From positions 1-62,620 of IMG/VR virus record IMGVR_UViG_3300008110_000094: DNA of 62,620 bases. One strand, given 5' to 3'. Made by a program: the position numbers and the translations under genes. Source of the DNA: a virus. This document shows, one piece after another, positions 8,246-17,214 of the stretch (position 1 is the stretch's first letter; every line of letters begins with the position of its first letter). Under the pieces are notes generated by a model. The model had not been told where the DNA came from and searched no databases. It was given only the letters and a program-made list of their open reading frames with translations.

Positions 8246-9361
8246 ATGGCAGCGACCGACTTTGGCGCCCTCACGGACGCCGTGAAACGTACCTGGGCCG
8301 TTGAAATCTGGATGGCCTACCGCGACAACTCGTTTTGGTTCTCGAACGGGTTTATCGGTGCCAGCCAGAAGGACACCAACAAGCCCGTCTATCGCGTCAC
8401 CGAACTCACCGAGACGGAACGCGGCCTCGAGTGCGTCATGCAGCTCGTCCTCGACCTCGAAGGCGACGGCGTGACCGGCGACAACTTGCTCGAAGGCAAC
8501 GAAGAAGCCCTCGTCAACGACTCGCAGATCATCAAGATCGACCAGCTTCGCGCAGGCGTGAAGAACAAGGGCGAGATGGCCGAACAGGCGACCGTCATCC
8601 GGTTCCGCTCGGAAGCCAAGGACAAGCTCGGCTTCTGGCTCCCGGACAAGCTCGACGAACTGATGTTCCTCACGGCATCGGGTCGCGCCTACTCGCTCAA
8701 GACCAACGGGGCCACGCGCACCAACTCGCAGCTCAACACGCTGCGCTTTGCGGGCGACGTGACCGCGCCTTCGACCAACCGCAGCCGCTTCGCCGGCTCG
8801 GCCACGTCGGAAGGCACGCTCACGGCGGCCGACAAGATGTCGTGGTCGCTCTTGGTCAACTGCCGCCAGTACGCGGTGTCCAACGGCGTGAAGCCGATCC
8901 GCGATCGCGGCAAGGATTACTACGCCGTCGTGATGTCGCCCGCCCAGCGTCGCGACCTCGTGCTCGATCCGGTCTATCAGACCATCGTTTCGCGCGCAGC
9001 GGAGAAGGGTTCCTCGAACCCGCTGTTCAACAACGCGATGGCGACGGTCGATGGCCTGATGATCTACGAACACCGCAAGGTGTTCAACACGACGGGCCTT
9101 GCCTCGGCTTCCAAGTGGGGCTCGGGCGGCACGGTCGAAGGCGGGCAGGCGATCATGATGGGTTCGCAGGGCCTCGGCTTTGCGACCATCGGCAACGCCT
9201 TCTGGCGTGAAGCCGACAACACGGACTACGGCAACCGTCCGGGCATCGGCTACGGCCGCAGGTTCGGCCTCTTGAAGCCCCGATTCAAGAGCCCGTCGAA
9301 CGGCGGCACGCGCGAGGACTTCGGCATCGTTTCGGTGCGCACCGCCGCGTCGACAACGTAA
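8246..9361 (+). CDS. Major capsid protein, N4-gp56 family (DUF4043-like)
   Basis: At 371 residues it matches the N4 gp56-type HK97-fold capsid family: the N-terminal WMAYRDNSFW...GFIG segment, the central LMFLTASGR, and the C-terminal NTDYGNRPGIGYGRRFGL motif are characteristic. A GGAG site lies close to the ATG. The gene is flanked on both sides by strong hairpins (8188-8228, 9373-9401), fitting the need for very high expression. The combination with P22-like portal and tail genes makes the head-tail set mosaic. Confidence 0.9.
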   Translation: MAATDFGALTDAVKRTWAVEIWMAYRDNSFWFSNGFIGASQKDTNKPVYRVTELTETERGLECVMQLVLDLEGDGVTGDNLLEGNEEALVNDSQIIKIDQLRAGVKNKGEMAEQATVIRFRSEAKDKLGFWLPDKLDELMFLTASGRAYSLKTNGATRTNSQLNTLRFAGDVTAPSTNRSRFAGSATSEGTLTAADKMSWSLLVNCRQYAVSNGVKPIRDRGKDYYAVVMSPAQRRDLVLDPVYQTIVSRAAEKGSSNPLFNNAMATVDGLMIYEHRKVFNTTGLASASKWGSGGTVEGGQAIMMGSQGLGFATIGNAFWREADNTDYGNRPGIGYGRRFGLLKPRFKSPSNGGTREDFGIVSVRTAASTT

Positions 9362-9372
9362 GGCCAACCCGC

Positions 9373-9401
9373 AGGGGAAGGGGCCGCAAGCCCTTTCCCC
9401 T
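9373..9401 (+). terminator. Stem-loop downstream of the capsid gene
   Basis: A 12-bp stem (9373-9384 with 9390-9401, one G-U pair) closes a CGCAA loop 11 bases after the capsid stop. No U-run follows, so it may be a weak or factor-dependent terminator or a 3' end protecting the abundant capsid mRNA. Confidence 0.5.
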
Positions 9402-9446
9402 ACGGACCCAGAACCAAACCCTCAAGAAGCAAAGGAGGCAGGCACA

Positions 9447-10175
9447 ATGGCCCGCCATTTCGATATCCAGCTCGCCGATTTGACCGGCGAAATCGTCGCC
9501 CTTGCGGGCGGATCGGTCACGATCTGCACCGTCAACACCGCGCGTCAGGCCCAGGTTTCGACCACGGCCACCGGCTCGCTTGCCATCACCAACAACCCGG
9601 TCGCACTCAATCGCGGTCGGATCGACTTCTACACGTCGGACGACGTGGATACGGTCGATCTCTACATCATGACGCCCACCGGACAGTTCGTTGTCCGCAA
9701 AGGCGTCAAGGCGTCGGGTCCGAACGAACTGATCTACAACACGTCCGACCGCTACACGGTCGCCGTCGTGCCGTTCGCGTTCACGGACTCCGCTGCAACG
9801 GTCGAACAGGACACCGGCATCGATCTGCCGACCGGCGCCATGGTCCTGCCGAATATCTCGATCGTCGTCACCGAGGTCGATGCGACCGAAACCATCGACA
9901 TTGGCATGCTGTCGTCGGAATCGGGCGGCGACGCGGACGGCTTCGCTGTCACCCTGTCGGTTGCCACGCTTGGCACCGTCAAGGCGACGCTGGCGAACGG
10001 TGCAACGACGCTCGGCGCTCTGTTGTGGGTGCAGGACAGCGCCAACGCAGGCGACGAAGCGCCCGAGGCCCGCGTCATCACGGCGGCCAACCGCTCGATT
10101 TCTTACACGTCGTCGGCGGGCTCGGACACGTTCGCGGGGTTCGCGCAGATCCCCTACATCGTGCCGCACGTCTAA
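9447..10175 (+). CDS. Virion structural protein (242 aa)
   Basis: A near-consensus AAAGGAGG site precedes the ATG, indicating strong translation. The protein is beta-rich, Thr/Val/Ala-rich and lacks Cys except one near the N-terminus. Its first 85 residues resemble the N-terminal module of the two fibre proteins at 11493 and 13450 (a V-T-I-x-T-V-N turn, then NNPVALNRGRIDFY). It directly follows the capsid gene and precedes a terminator, consistent with a head decoration or neck protein. Exact role unknown. Confidence 0.7.
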   Translation: MARHFDIQLADLTGEIVALAGGSVTICTVNTARQAQVSTTATGSLAITNNPVALNRGRIDFYTSDDVDTVDLYIMTPTGQFVVRKGVKASGPNELIYNTSDRYTVAVVPFAFTDSAATVEQDTGIDLPTGAMVLPNISIVVTEVDATETIDIGMLSSESGGDADGFAVTLSVATLGTVKATLANGATTLGALLWVQDSANAGDEAPEARVITAANRSISYTSSAGSDTFAGFAQIPYIVPHV

Positions 10176-10213
10176 ACCCTGGCGGCCGGCAGTCCCCCGC
10201 CAGCCGCAAAACT

Positions 10214-10248
10214 GGCCCCGCGTCCCTCAACAGGCGCGGGGCCTTTTT
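10214..10248 (+). terminator. Rho-independent terminator
   Basis: GGCCCCGCG (10214-10222) pairs perfectly with CGCGGGGCC (10235-10243), followed by TTTTT (10244-10248). It lies in the gap after the capsid-associated gene and would limit or attenuate transcription into the tail genes. Confidence 0.9.
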
Positions 10249-10272
10249 CTTTCCCGAAAGGACAAGGCTCAA

Positions 10273-10776
10273 ATGTCGTCGGAACCCGAAACCCTCTTGG
10301 TGCTCGACACCACCGCAACCGCCGCCTATCCCACGCGCACCCACGAGCACATCGTCGATGGTCTGCCGCAACAGGTGACGTTCAAGGTCGGGGAAAAGCT
10401 CGCCCTTCCCGTTGCGCTCGCGCTCAAGTTCCTCAAAGACCCGGCCTTCATCGTGACCGATCCCGCGACCGGGATGCGCTACGACCCGACGCCCAAAGAG
10501 CCCCAGGGCAATTCGCTCGAGCTTGCGCCGAACGAAATCATCGCGCGCATCGACGAGCTTTCGACCGACGCCCTCGTGATCCGCGCCAAGCAGATCGACG
10601 GCGGCGAAAACTTCAAGAAGCAGGACGGGCGCGAAAAGCTCATTGCCTTCCTCGCCGACAAGACCAAGGCCAACCGCGTGCGCGAGGCCGCGCGCTCTGT
10701 TCCCACGCCTGTTCCCGGTTCTGGCGTGATCGAGATGAGCGACGAAGAACTGGCGGGCATGTTCCAGGATGCCTAA
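10273..10776 (+). CDS. Hypothetical protein before the adaptor (167 aa)
   Basis: AAAGGA lies before the ATG at 10273. The N-terminal 60 residues include beta strands around VTFKVGEKLALPVALALKFLKDPAFIVTD, a layout common in small phage proteins that sit between capsid and adaptor genes; the C-terminal half is charged and helical and ends in an acidic SDEELAGMFQDA. Its stop overlaps the next start by 8 bases. Likely a head-completion protein by position only. Confidence 0.7.
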   Translation: MSSEPETLLVLDTTATAAYPTRTHEHIVDGLPQQVTFKVGEKLALPVALALKFLKDPAFIVTDPATGMRYDPTPKEPQGNSLELAPNEIIARIDELSTDALVIRAKQIDGGENFKKQDGREKLIAFLADKTKANRVREAARSVPTPVPGSGVIEMSDEELAGMFQDA

Positions 10777-11488
10777 ACGGCATTCGGTACACGGCATCTG
10801 CGAATTGGCGCTTCAGCAGATCGGGGCGATTCCGATCACCGAAAGCGCCGCGCAGGGGCCGGAACTCGACCAAGCAATCCAATGGCTCGATCTTCTCGTC
10901 GCCCACCATGTTGCCGTCAACCGCGTGCTGCATCTGGTGCCCTCGACCATCGAAATCCCGATCGCCGCCGACACCAAGGACTACGAAATCACGAACACGG
11001 CGGCAGCGGACGAGCCCAACAACGGCATTCAGTTTCCGATCCAGGCTTCGCTCCGTGATCCCTCTGGAAACGATACGCCGATCGACATCGTGAGCCGGTC
11101 GCAATACGAGGAAATCGCGGACAAGAACACTTCGGGCATTCCCGACCGCATCTACATCAACCGCCTCGATCAGCCGAAAATGTCGGTCTATCCGGTGCTC
11201 GGCACAGGGGCCACTGGCTATTCGATCCAGCTTGTCGTGCAGGCGTTCTCGAAGGACCTGACAATTTCGCGCGGCGCCCAAGTCGCCCACGAAATGCGGA
11301 CGGCTTGGCAATTGTGGATGGTCCTCGCCCTCGCGATCCGGCTTGGCTCCGGTCCCGTTCGCAAATTGCCCAAATCGGAAATCGACGACCTCAAAATCGA
11401 GGCAACCGAAATGCTCAAGGATCTTCTGTTGAACGAGAACCGCGAGCACACCGGCTATCCGAACACCGTCGATTTCAGGGAGTTCTAG
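10769..11488 (+). CDS. Head-to-tail adaptor, P22 gp4-like
   Basis: A 239-residue protein that would form the ring below the portal. The order of elements follows the P22 gp4 type: N-terminal helices (ELALQQIGAIPITES), a central helix bundle (LDQAIQWLDLLVAHHVAV), then a beta-rich segment with PIDIVSRSQYEEIADKN and SGIPDRIYINR...MSVYPVL. The call rests on this pattern and on gene order (portal, capsid, adaptor, gp10-like). Sequence identity to P22 gp4 is probably low. Confidence 0.7.
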   Translation: MPKRHSVHGICELALQQIGAIPITESAAQGPELDQAIQWLDLLVAHHVAVNRVLHLVPSTIEIPIAADTKDYEITNTAAADEPNNGIQFPIQASLRDPSGNDTPIDIVSRSQYEEIADKNTSGIPDRIYINRLDQPKMSVYPVLGTGATGYSIQLVVQAFSKDLTISRGAQVAHEMRTAWQLWMVLALAIRLGSGPVRKLPKSEIDDLKIEATEMLKDLLLNENREHTGYPNTVDFREF

Positions 11489-11492
11489 GCCC

Positions 11493-13007
11493 ATGGCGCG
11501 TTTCAACCCGACCTGCTTCGACACCGCCAACCCGCTCTACGCAGGTGCGACCGTCACGATCTACACGGTCAACGGATCGGGGCAGGCCACGACCACCCTC
11601 GCCACGATCTACGACGCCACGACGGGAACAGGAACGCTCGCCAACCCCCAAACGCTGAACAGCGAAGGCCGGTTCGCAGCGCCGATCTATCTGGCCGAGC
11701 CCGTCATCATGGCCGTGAGCGGCACTGTTGCCGCGCATTCGACGGGCATCCAAGCGCCGTCTTTCCGCAATCGCGGCACATGGGCAACGGCAACCATCTA
11801 TGCCGAGGGCGACATCGTTCGGGACGGGGCGGCCGGCGCAAATACCAACAACACCTACATCTGCGAGGTTCGCCATACGTCGGGGACTTGGTCAACGGAT
11901 CTGACGGCGGTGCGCTGGTCCCTGTTTGCTGATCTTTCGACCCAGACTGCAGCCGCCGCAGCATCGGCATCGGCCGCTGCAACCAGTGCATCTGACGCTG
12001 CAGATAGCGCGGCAATCGCTGTTGCCGCCGCTGGCTCCATTACGTTTCCGATTCCTGTTTCCAACGGCGGCACGGGCGCTACAGACGCGGCGGGTGCGCG
12101 CACAAACCTTGGCCTCGCTGCGCTCGCGACAAAAGCAATTGTCGGAGCACGAGATGAAAGCGACGACCCGTGGGCGAGCGTGGCATCGGCCGCGACCGTC
12201 GATCTCGGTGCGGTAAACTCGCGCAACGCGCTCATCACGGGAACGACGGGCATCACGTCGTTTGGCAATACCGGCGGCGAGGGCCGCACAATCCGCGTGC
12301 GTTTTGCTGCGGCGCTGATCATGACAAACAGCGCAACGCTTATCTGCCCAGGCGGTGCAAACATTACGACGGCGGCGGGCGATACGGCGATGCTGGTCAA
12401 AGAGGCCGCTGCTTCGACGTGGCGCATCGTCGAATACCAGCGGGCCAACGGGCAGGCGGTAGCAGCTTCGAGCGCGGGGCTCGATTTCATTTCCACTCAA
12501 TCGGCGTCGAACGTCGCAACAGTCGATTTTACAAGCGGGATCAGCAGCACTTACGACGAATACGAGATCCATTTTGACGCGGTCGTGCCCGCCACCAACA
12601 GCGTCGAGCTTTTCGCGCGCGTGACGACGAACGCCGGTTCTACCTGGGAAGCCACCACGTACAGGGGCACGCTCTCTCGCTCTGTCGGCACCGCCGCCAT
12701 GTCTATCGACACCACGTCGCGCACCGACGGCATCCCACTAAGCTCTGTCTCAAACACCCTGAAAAACACCGCGACCGACGGTGGGATTTCCGGTGTTCTG
12801 CGGTTTTGGCCGAACAACGCCGCAGGCAAAAAGAACTTTTTGATCGACGCCACATATTGGAACGCCAGCGACAACGGGATCACCCGCGTCTTCGGCGGCG
12901 CGCAGTGGAACGGAGCCAACACTGTGCTCAACGGCGTTCGTTTCCAGATGAACAGCGGCAATATTTCGACCGGAAACTTCCGGCTTTACGGCGTGCGGAG
13001 GATTTAA
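11493..13007 (+). CDS. Tail fibre protein with carbohydrate-binding-like module
   Basis: 504 residues. Residues 1-75 are a virion-attachment-like module (YAGATVTIYTVN...NPQTLNSEGRF). Residues about 90-150 resemble a small carbohydrate-binding fold (Y-AEGDIVRDG ... TYICEVRHTSGTWSTD). Next is an Ala/Ser-rich coiled stalk (about 152-178) and a SNGGTGATDAAGARTNLGL motif (about 190-210) typical of phage fibre shafts, then a beta-rich C-terminal head. It probably contributes to receptor binding together with the spike at 13450. Confidence 0.8.
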   Translation: MARFNPTCFDTANPLYAGATVTIYTVNGSGQATTTLATIYDATTGTGTLANPQTLNSEGRFAAPIYLAEPVIMAVSGTVAAHSTGIQAPSFRNRGTWATATIYAEGDIVRDGAAGANTNNTYICEVRHTSGTWSTDLTAVRWSLFADLSTQTAAAAASASAAATSASDAADSAAIAVAAAGSITFPIPVSNGGTGATDAAGARTNLGLAALATKAIVGARDESDDPWASVASAATVDLGAVNSRNALITGTTGITSFGNTGGEGRTIRVRFAAALIMTNSATLICPGGANITTAAGDTAMLVKEAAASTWRIVEYQRANGQAVAASSAGLDFISTQSASNVATVDFTSGISSTYDEYEIHFDAVVPATNSVELFARVTTNAGSTWEATTYRGTLSRSVGTAAMSIDTTSRTDGIPLSSVSNTLKNTATDGGISGVLRFWPNNAAGKKNFLIDATYWNASDNGITRVFGGAQWNGANTVLNGVRFQMNSGNISTGNFRLYGVRRI

Positions 13008-13010
13008 GAA

Positions 13011-13190
13011 ATGGAGAAGCTTTACAAAATGGTCGATGGCGCGCTGGTCGAAATGTCGGAAGCGGAGGCGGTCGCGATCCGCGCCGAATGGGAGGCCAAC
13101 GCCAATACGCCTGCACCGCCCGCGCCGACAAAGGAGCAACTGCTTGCCGAGATTGCGGCGCTTGCCGCGAAGATCGAGGCCATGCCATGA
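13011..13190 (+). CDS. Small tail-fibre-associated protein (59 aa)
   Basis: The sequence opens with YKMVDGALVEMSEAEAVAIRAEWEAN, the form seen in small proteins and assembly factors encoded next to phage tail fibres, followed by a Pro-rich linker and a short C-terminal helix. The start is 4 bases after the fibre gene, and its TGA overlaps the next ATG (ATGA). A tail-fibre assembly chaperone is the likely role. Confidence 0.65.
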   Translation: MEKLYKMVDGALVEMSEAEAVAIRAEWEANANTPAPPAPTKEQLLAEIAALAAKIEAMP

Positions 13191-13450
13191 TCGAGCGGAG
13201 CTTCAACGCTCTTGGGTGCGATTTTGTGCGCTACGAGTTTGCCGCCGGCGAAGGGTTGCCGCGCCACAACCACGACCAAGACCATCTGATGATCGTGCTG
13301 GCGGGTCGCGTGCGTGTGACGACCCATGACGGCGACGATCTCGAGTATGGCCCCGGCGACAATGCCGTGATTTTTCGCGCGCCGAGGTTCCACGCCATCG
13401 AAGCTCTTGAACCCTCGTCAATCCTCAACGTGTTTGAAAAGGCAGTCTAA
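13187..13450 (+). CDS. Cupin-fold small protein (87 aa)
   Basis: The start overlaps the previous stop (ATGA at 13187-13190). Residues about 24-80 form a single-domain cupin: HNHDQDHLMIVLAGRVRV gives the first motif with metal-binding-type His, then GPGDNAVIFRAPRFHAIEAL gives the second with the last His. Cupins bind metals or sugars. Its place between fibre and tailspike genes is unusual, and its role (glycan binding, enzyme or assembly) is not known. Confidence 0.8.
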   Translation: MIERSFNALGCDFVRYEFAAGEGLPRHNHDQDHLMIVLAGRVRVTTHDGDDLEYGPGDNAVIFRAPRFHAIEALEPSSILNVFEKAV

Positions 13451-15270
13451 TGCCCACTCATAACGTCTCCGAGTTTGAGCTTTGGCAACCCGGCTATGCC
13501 GGCGCCGTCGTTACGGTCTATATCGCCGGAACCTCGACGCCTGCCTCGCTGTTCACCGACGAAGCGCTTTCGGTTTCGGCGGCCAACCCGCAGACCTTGG
13601 CGAGCCTCACCGATGGCGACGGGCGCACCTACGGCAAGTTCACGGCCCCGCTCTACACGTCGTCGCCCTACTATCTGAACATCAACACCGCCGAGCAGAC
13701 CGGGATTCAGCGGCCAGCGCTCACCACGTTGACCGGCGAGAACGCTTCTGGCGCCCTCGTCACGCCGACCGGGGGGAGTGTGGCGTCCTCGCTGGCGACG
13801 ATCCTCTCGCGCGTCGTGTACGCTGCGGACTACGGCGCCTTGGGCTCGACGGCATCGACCAACACCACGACCATTGCCGCCGCGATCGGCGCCGCCGCCG
13901 CCCGAAACGGCGTCGAAGTGATTCTCCCCAATGGCACGTTCCCCATCACGACGCTCAGCCTGTCGTCGGGTGTCGTGCTGCGCGGGCAGGGCCGGGGCTC
14001 GACCATCCTGCAATCCTCGACCGGCGCCGAGGTTGTGACCGTGACCGGGGACAGGGCGGGCCTGCGCGACCTGACCTTGGACGGCGTTTCCAAGGTCGCA
14101 AGCTCGGTCGGGCTGTTCGGCAAGAACCGCGCTGAAATCGTCCTCGAGCGCGTCGAAATCAAACGCTTTGCGACGGGCATCCATTTCAAGGGGCTCACCC
14201 GCGCCGAGTGGATCGACCTCTATGTTTCGGACTGCGACACCGGCCTCAAGGCGCACGGCGACTTGAACACGGGCGGCGGATCGGACGGCGGCGACTATCG
14301 CCACAATGCCTGGCTGGGCGGCCGGGTCCAGCAATGCTCGACCACTGGCATCGAGTTCTCCTACGAGGACCGGATCTGCATTGCCAACCGGATCGAGGAT
14401 GTCGGGTTCACCGACAACACCGGGACCGCAATCATCGTCAACGGGGCTCGGTTTACCAGCCTCACCGGCTGCTGGTGGTCTGGCAACACCGGCAACCTTC
14501 TGGTCCGCGACGACACCGACGCGACGGACATTGCCCGGCTTTCCAACACCGTCATTGGCCTCGTGATCGACCAGGGCCAGATGTCCGGGGGAACGGCCAT
14601 CTTCCGCGACACCGCCCAGGACGTGTTGCTCCAACAAATCGACATTCGGGACGTGGATTTCACGCTCCAAACCCCGATCACGAACCGCATTGCCTTCTAC
14701 GACTGCACCGAGGACAGCCTTGTCACGGTCGCGGGCGAGGGCATCAAACTGGTGCGCTGGAACCGCATCAACACCGGGGCTTCGACCGGCGTGACCAGCG
14801 ACGCCACGGCCACGAAGGCTTGGGCGATGGCCCTGCAGCCCGGCCAGATCGTGTGCTTATGGGTTTCCGCGATCGGCCGCCGGATCAACGCGGCGCAGTT
14901 CTTCACCCAGCAGGCCGTGATCCAGGCCCAGCGTCCCGGCGCTTCCCTGGCCTACGATACGCAGACCGCCAATTTCACGGCAGGGCGCACCATCACCGGG
15001 GCCACGTCCGGGGCGACGGCTGTTATCCAAGCCGACAGCGACAGCGGTGCGACGGGCACGCTCACCCTTATCGATATCGTCGGCACCTTCCTCGACAACG
15101 AAATCATCACCGATGGGGCCGGGGGCTCGGCCACGGTCAACGGCACGATCACGCTCAACAATGTCGGCTCGCCCACCTTGACCAACGTGGCAACGCTCAA
15201 CGCCAGCAGCTTTGGCGGGCTCACCGCAGCAGCAAACGGCGGCGAAATCGAGATCCGCGTCACCGGCTGA
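13450..15270 (+). CDS. Tailspike, pectate-lyase-like beta-helix
   Basis: 606 residues. Residues 1-80 repeat the attachment-like module found at 11493 (YAGAVVTVYIAG...NPQTLASL). Residues about 125-420 form a right-handed beta-helix of pectate-lyase type, starting DYGALGSTASTNTTTIAAAI and continuing with short parallel-strand repeats (GVVLRGQGRGSTILQSS). The C-terminal part has a TGATSGATAVIQADSDSG segment seen in other virion proteins. Such spikes bind or cleave surface polysaccharide. Catalytic residues cannot be assigned by eye. Confidence 0.8.
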   Translation: MPTHNVSEFELWQPGYAGAVVTVYIAGTSTPASLFTDEALSVSAANPQTLASLTDGDGRTYGKFTAPLYTSSPYYLNINTAEQTGIQRPALTTLTGENASGALVTPTGGSVASSLATILSRVVYAADYGALGSTASTNTTTIAAAIGAAAARNGVEVILPNGTFPITTLSLSSGVVLRGQGRGSTILQSSTGAEVVTVTGDRAGLRDLTLDGVSKVASSVGLFGKNRAEIVLERVEIKRFATGIHFKGLTRAEWIDLYVSDCDTGLKAHGDLNTGGGSDGGDYRHNAWLGGRVQQCSTTGIEFSYEDRICIANRIEDVGFTDNTGTAIIVNGARFTSLTGCWWSGNTGNLLVRDDTDATDIARLSNTVIGLVIDQGQMSGGTAIFRDTAQDVLLQQIDIRDVDFTLQTPITNRIAFYDCTEDSLVTVAGEGIKLVRWNRINTGASTGVTSDATATKAWAMALQPGQIVCLWVSAIGRRINAAQFFTQQAVIQAQRPGASLAYDTQTANFTAGRTITGATSGATAVIQADSDSGATGTLTLIDIVGTFLDNEIITDGAGGSATVNGTITLNNVGSPTLTNVATLNASSFGGLTAAANGGEIEIRVTG

Positions 15271-16676
15271 TGTCGGATTGGATCGACGTTCCACTCGATG
15301 CCAAGATGTTTCAGAACGTGGACGAGACGGCGCTTACCCGCGCCCACGCCACGCTCGAGAACGGGTTTGTCACGGAAGCAGCGGGCTTCTCGCGCTGGCC
15401 CGGCCTCGTCGATTTCTGCGCCCTGCCTTCGCAGGGCCGCATCTACCTGACCTTCTGGGGCGACGACATGATCGCCCAGACCCAAGCGGGGCGGCTCTAC
15501 CGGATCAACCGGGCCGGAACCGCGCAGGACATGACGGACGTGGTTCTTGGTGGTGGTTTGCGGCCGACCTTCGCGCAGACCGACGACTATCTCGCCATGG
15601 CGGCCGGCAGTCAGATTTTGGGCTTCGACGGCAAAAAGACGTTCGTGCTTTCCAACGATGCGCCCGAGGCAACCCATGTTGGGTTCCTCGACGGGTTTCT
15701 TCTGGCGAACGAAAAGGACAGCGGGCGGTTCAGCTATTCGACGGCGGGCGACGTGCGGATCTGGGATGCGCTCGACACGATCGCGGCGGCGGGTTCGTCC
15801 GACCCCGTGACCGCGCTCTTTGTTACGCCGTTCCGCGAAATTCTGGTCTGCGGTCCTCAGTCGGTCGAACAGTACGAGCGGCTTTCCTCGGGCGATGTCC
15901 CGTTCTTCCGGCGCTGGTCCGTGGCCGAGGGCATCGCGCACCCCTACACGCTGGCCTTTGGCGACAACGCGGCGTGGGGCGTGAACCAGAACGCGGAGTT
16001 TGTGCGCTTCTCGGGCCAGATCAGCCAATCGGTTTCCGACGATCTGGGGCGCACCCTGTCGGGCATCGACAATTGGGACGAAGCCTGGGCCCAAGAGATC
16101 CAAATCAAGGGCCAAAAGTTCATCCTGTTGGCCGCACCCAACGCGACCAACGTGTACGGCTCGACGGGAATCACCCTCCTGTTCGACTATCGGCAACAGC
16201 GCTGGACCTCGCTTTGGTCCTGGGACACCGACGAGGGCAAGCCCAAGCGCTACCCGGTCTGGTCCTTCACGCGCATGTGGAACCAGAACTTTGTCGGGGC
16301 CGAGAACGCAATCTATCGCGTCGATACCGGCACGCACTACATCGCAGGCGGAACTGCCCGGATGCTGCTTCGCACGGCTCACCTCGCCGAGCTGGGCGAA
16401 ACCCGGATCGACAATCTGCGGCTTCGCGTGAAGCGCGGGGTCGGATCGTACACCGCAAGCCAGATGATCGGAGTCCGGGCAAACCGCGACAATCGCGGCT
16501 TCGGAAACTTTGTGCGCAAGTCCCTCGGGCTCGCCGGCCAGCGCGAAATGTTCATCGAGTTCGGCGGGTTCGGCTGCGCCTCGACATGGCAATTCGAGGT
16601 CGAAGTGACCGACAATTGCGAAGTCGAAATCGTCAAGATGCAGACCCAGCTTACCCCGCTCGGGCGCCGGGGCTGA
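15270..16676 (+). CDS. Tail closure / DNA stabilisation protein, P22 gp10-like
   Basis: 468 residues, close to P22 gp10 (472). The start overlaps the tailspike stop (TGATG). The N-terminal LPSQGRIYLTFWGDDMIAQTQAGRLYRI and central TALFVTPFREILVCG...EQYE segments fit the gp10 beta-propeller-like hexamer subunit. It would sit below the gp4-like adaptor and plug the tail after packaging. Confidence 0.75.
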   Translation: MSDWIDVPLDAKMFQNVDETALTRAHATLENGFVTEAAGFSRWPGLVDFCALPSQGRIYLTFWGDDMIAQTQAGRLYRINRAGTAQDMTDVVLGGGLRPTFAQTDDYLAMAAGSQILGFDGKKTFVLSNDAPEATHVGFLDGFLLANEKDSGRFSYSTAGDVRIWDALDTIAAAGSSDPVTALFVTPFREILVCGPQSVEQYERLSSGDVPFFRRWSVAEGIAHPYTLAFGDNAAWGVNQNAEFVRFSGQISQSVSDDLGRTLSGIDNWDEAWAQEIQIKGQKFILLAAPNATNVYGSTGITLLFDYRQQRWTSLWSWDTDEGKPKRYPVWSFTRMWNQNFVGAENAIYRVDTGTHYIAGGTARMLLRTAHLAELGETRIDNLRLRVKRGVGSYTASQMIGVRANRDNRGFGNFVRKSLGLAGQREMFIEFGGFGCASTWQFEVEVTDNCEVEIVKMQTQLTPLGRRG

Positions 16677-16677
16677 T

Positions 16678-17214
16678 ATGGCAGGAACAGCGAACGTCCC
16701 GCCGCCGCCGCCGCGATCGACGGGGAACGCGCAGACGGATGCCGCCGCACTGGCTCAGTGGGCCAACGATTTCTACACGGCCGCCGTGCGCGGCGGCTAC
16801 TTTCTGAACGTCCAAGAGCAGAGCCAAGGTGGTTCATTCGATCCGGGCTCGCTCCCCGATCCCGCAAGCACCACGATCGCCCAGGCACAGACGACGGCAA
16901 ACGAAGCCTATGCCAAAGCTGTGGCAGCGGGCGACGACGCCAACCGCATCGACAATTGGTACAGCGGCACGGCGACCGTCAGCGGCGCCTCGGCCTCGGT
17001 CGCCGTCACGTTCCCCGCCGACAAGCAGCAGCCCGACACGACCTACAAAGTGTTCTTGAGCGCGGTGTCGTCCACAGGAACACCGGGCATCGGTGCCTTC
17101 GTGCCCGTCTCCATTACTTTGCTCGCAACAACCGGCTTCACGCTCACCGTCCAGGCCGCTCCCGGCTTGGGCAACAGCGTCACCTTCAACGTGCTCATTA
17201 TGAGGACAATCTGA
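16678..17214 (+). CDS. Tail protein, possible needle or tip component (178 aa)
   Basis: It follows the gp10-like gene by one base, where P22 encodes its tail needle. The first 90 residues are helical (ALAQWANDFYTAAVRGG and an Ala-rich helix), the rest is a beta-sandwich-like tip (SGTATVSGASASVAVTFP ... TFNVLIMRTI). Helix-then-knob architecture fits a needle, but it is much shorter and has no recognisable gp26 identity. The function is inferred from position. Confidence 0.6.
   Translation: MAGTANVPPPPPRSTGNAQTDAAALAQWANDFYTAAVRGGYFLNVQEQSQGGSFDPGSLPDPASTTIAQAQTTANEAYAKAVAAGDDANRIDNWYSGTATVSGASASVAVTFPADKQQPDTTYKVFLSAVSSTGTPGIGAFVPVSITLLATTGFTLTVQAAPGLGNSVTFNVLIMRTI

Noticed and set aside
11493-15270. 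Diversity-generating retroelement target in the fibre/spike genes
   Set aside because: No reverse-transcriptase gene and no template/variable repeat pair seen in the window.
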